NCBI GenBank assembly: GCA_010405405.1
Contig: MU004234.1
Span: forward strand, 1,817,563 to 1,881,562
DNA from: Microthyrium microscopicum
Taxonomy: Eukaryota > Ascomycota > Dothideomycetes > Microthyriales > Microthyriaceae
Reading direction: 5' to 3'
DNA length: 64,000 nt
Position 1 is the stretch's first letter, and every line of letters begins with the position of its first letter. The notes under the pieces are model-generated. The model did no database searches, was not told the origin of the DNA, and worked only from the letters and a program-made list of their open reading frames with translations. The position numbers and the translations under genes are program-made. Shown here one piece after another: positions 61,968-64,000 of the stretch.

Positions 61968-64000
61968 CTACGCTCCTTTGCTGGGAAGTTCGCGGAAGAC
62001 CCACTTGAACACCTCTCGACCCCTATACAAGTTGACCAACCGTAACCGCTCATTGTCCAGATGGGCATTGTCGCTAGCCTGTCCGCAGGGAAAATGGGCA
62101 GCGGGTGCATCAAACTCTTTTTCGAGAAAGCGGATTGCAGGAATGGATCCACCTTCGCGAATATAGAGGGGTTTGATGATAGCTGAGCTTCGCGGGCCTT
62201 TGGGACCTGAGCCATTTCGTGAGTACTGAGAGAACTTTTCGGGCCACGCGTTGATGATTCCGTCCTCGAGGGTCTTGTATATTTCATTCTTATAGTCGCC
62301 TAGCCATGGATCTGCTTTGTGATCGATCGTGACATTGAGGCTGTTGGAAGTCTGAAGATCTTCGAATCTTGTTTGCAGAAACTCTTCAAGATTTTCGGCT
62401 ACTTTGCTGGCTTCTTGATGCGGCACAAGGCGGAGTGAGATGCTGGCTTTCACTAATCGTGGGATGATTGTTGCATTATAAGGACCGGATGTTTCTATAC
62501 CATGAACAGTAAGCGATGGTTCCCGCCATTTCTGCTGAAGTTGCTTCGTAAGCAATTGCGGATCTCCAAGCGCTGGATTTCGAGAAACAAGTGTCTCTGT
62601 AATGCGTTTGTAATGAGCTATTTCGTCATCTGCAAGTTCTGGTATCGGGTCATAAAATCCAGGGAGGTTGACCTTTCCGTGCAAGCCGGTAATTGAGCTT
62701 AGGAGGTTGATCATATCCTTCATGGCTTCATCTCCCTGAGATCTTCCATCCACGCCAGAATGCAAATCTGGATTCTTGCTTGCAATCTCTAGAGTGGCAT
62801 GTATAACACCTCGAAGACCGTAGGTCAGACATGGAACCTCGTCATCAAGCCAGTAACTATTAGAAAGCAGGATCCAGTCAATGTTACCAATCTTCTCTTT
62901 GTGCTTCTGTACTACTGGTGCGAAACCACGAGAGCCGCATTCTTCTTCGCCCTCAATGAGAAAGACAATGTCTGCATCCAAGGCCTTTTCCGCGAGCAGG
63001 TCGGCGACAGCGTAGATAGCGGCAAGAATGGGGCCTTTGTTATCAGAGGTTCCGCGCCCGTAGAAGAACTCATCGATACCTTCCATTCGAAATGGGTCAA
63101 TGATCCAGCCATGTTCATTCTCAGCTTGAATGACGTCGTAGTGTCCATAGAATAGAATTCGTTTCCGTGCCTTGGTCTCGGACTGCGTTGCATTACCCTT
63201 GAACGTTGCGAAAACTACTGGATTGCGATCTGGGTTTTCTAATGGCAGAAGCTCTGCGACTGCGCCTAGCTCATGAAAAAGTGATCGCAAAAATGACGCT
63301 CCACGACGGCAATCTGTTCGGCATCGCTCCAATGATGAGACTGTTCTATAGCCAACAAAGGATCGAAACTTATCGACTAGCTTTTCTGATAGATGGTTAG
63401 TACCGTAAGCAAATGTGGGGTACTTCTTGATGCGTACCGTTACTCGTTGCAGAAAGAGGTGGCGGCTGGCTAGATATGCAATCATGAACATCCCATATGT
63501 TGATAGAGTTGTCATTAGCCCCTGTGATGTAGATCGGTTTGTTACCGATGCTTGAAAACCCCGATGCTAGAATTCGGCCATGATGATGTGCTGTATATGA
63601 ATTCGTGCGTTCATATTGCCGGTTAAACGTCTTCCTTTGATTAGCCTCAAACACGTCTTTCTGTAGGTTTGCCTACCTCGACTTTGCCACTCGATCCCGC
63701 TGCAAACAGACAGCCTTCTCCAACCGAAAGTGCAAGGACATCGCCGATGTTTGCGCGCAAGTTCTTAACAAGCTGACGAGTTTCCAAATCCCAAACTTTT
63801 ATTTTGCCTTCAGCTGTTCCACTAATCAAAAAGGTACCGTCTAAAGCCAGAGAAGAGATCGAGTCGCCAGTGGAATCGCCAAGTTGAAAGAGCTCCTTGA
63901 TGGCTCCACCTTTTCGAGCATCGAGGCGCCATAGTTTGATTGATCCATCACCACCACCACTGACTAATATTTCTTCGTCGGGGTCATCCACTACAATTCC
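61968..64000 (-). CDS. dug2: Dug2-like WD40 / M20 metallopeptidase (partial, N-terminus beyond window)
   Basis: The gene enters at the right edge. The first visible exon (64000-63677) has WD40 repeats: LVSGGGDGSIKLWRLDA and LISGTAEGKIKVWDLET. A second exon (about 63660 or 63645 to 63438) has another, TGANDNSINIWDVHD. The last exon (63385-61968) is a full M20 dipeptidase: FYGHYDVIQ, YGRGTSDNKGP, LIEGEEECGSRG (zinc ligands and catalytic Glu), HSGVDGRSQGD, and AAHFPCGQASDNAH with the final His. A WD40 plus M20 fusion is specific to fungal Dug2, which with Dug1 and Dug3 degrades glutathione independently of gamma-glutamyl transpeptidase. The intron at 63,437-63,386 is normal (52 bp). The preceding junction is odd: 16 bp or 31 bp between GT and AG. 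The N-terminal WD40 part lies outside the window. Confidence 0.88.

Overview
The window looks like nuclear DNA of a filamentous ascomycete (Pezizomycotina, possibly a leotiomycete; the class is a guess). Reasons: genes split by short 46-200 bp GT-AG introns, fungus-specific families (Irs4, Edc3 with FDF and YjeF_N domains, HET, WSC, Dug2, a CYP52-like P450), and an AT-rich block carrying the imprint of repeat-induced point mutation (RIP: C-to-T change, TA enrichment). Exon junctions below were placed by eye from reading frame, splice sites and family conservation; no alignment or transcript data were available. Layout: 1-10,250 is a gene-free, RIP-degraded tract. It begins with a Ty3/gypsy chromovirus fossil (about 1-7,508) and continues into an unidentified AT-rich relic with coding-like minus-strand frames. 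At 10,541-11,546 lies a roughly 1 kb foldback (long inverted repeat) element with a 10-bp direct repeat at its ends. From 11.5 to 19.4 kb the region is gene-poor: one intact GT32 glycosyltransferase gene, then two decayed host genes (a WSC-domain gene and a HET-domain gene). From 19.4 kb onward is ordinary gene space: edc3 (mRNA decapping enhancer), a naphthol-reductase-like SDR, a carboxymuconate-cyclase-type beta-propeller, a secreted SURNod19-like protein, a fasciclin/mucin-like protein interrupted by an assembly gap, a large membrane protein, a JMJD7-like JmjC protein, irs4, vma3 (V-ATPase subunit c), an ataxin-10/Ctr86 protein, a small hypothetical gene, an Argonaute, a small protein with GAEQ-RYG repeats, a CYP52-like P450, an ammonium transporter with GATA motifs upstream, a MITE, and the 3' part of dug2 running off the right edge. 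Functionally the gene set is mixed. There is no convincing metabolic gene cluster. The genome-defence theme is notable: a RIP-mutated repeat block and an Argonaute gene in the same window. The most unusual items are the foldback element, the MITE with TA-flanked 30-bp termini, the GAEQ-RYG repeat protein, the 13-nt exon in vma3, the very short candidate intron in dug2, and the fasciclin repeat whose phase shows that the assembly gap has the wrong length.
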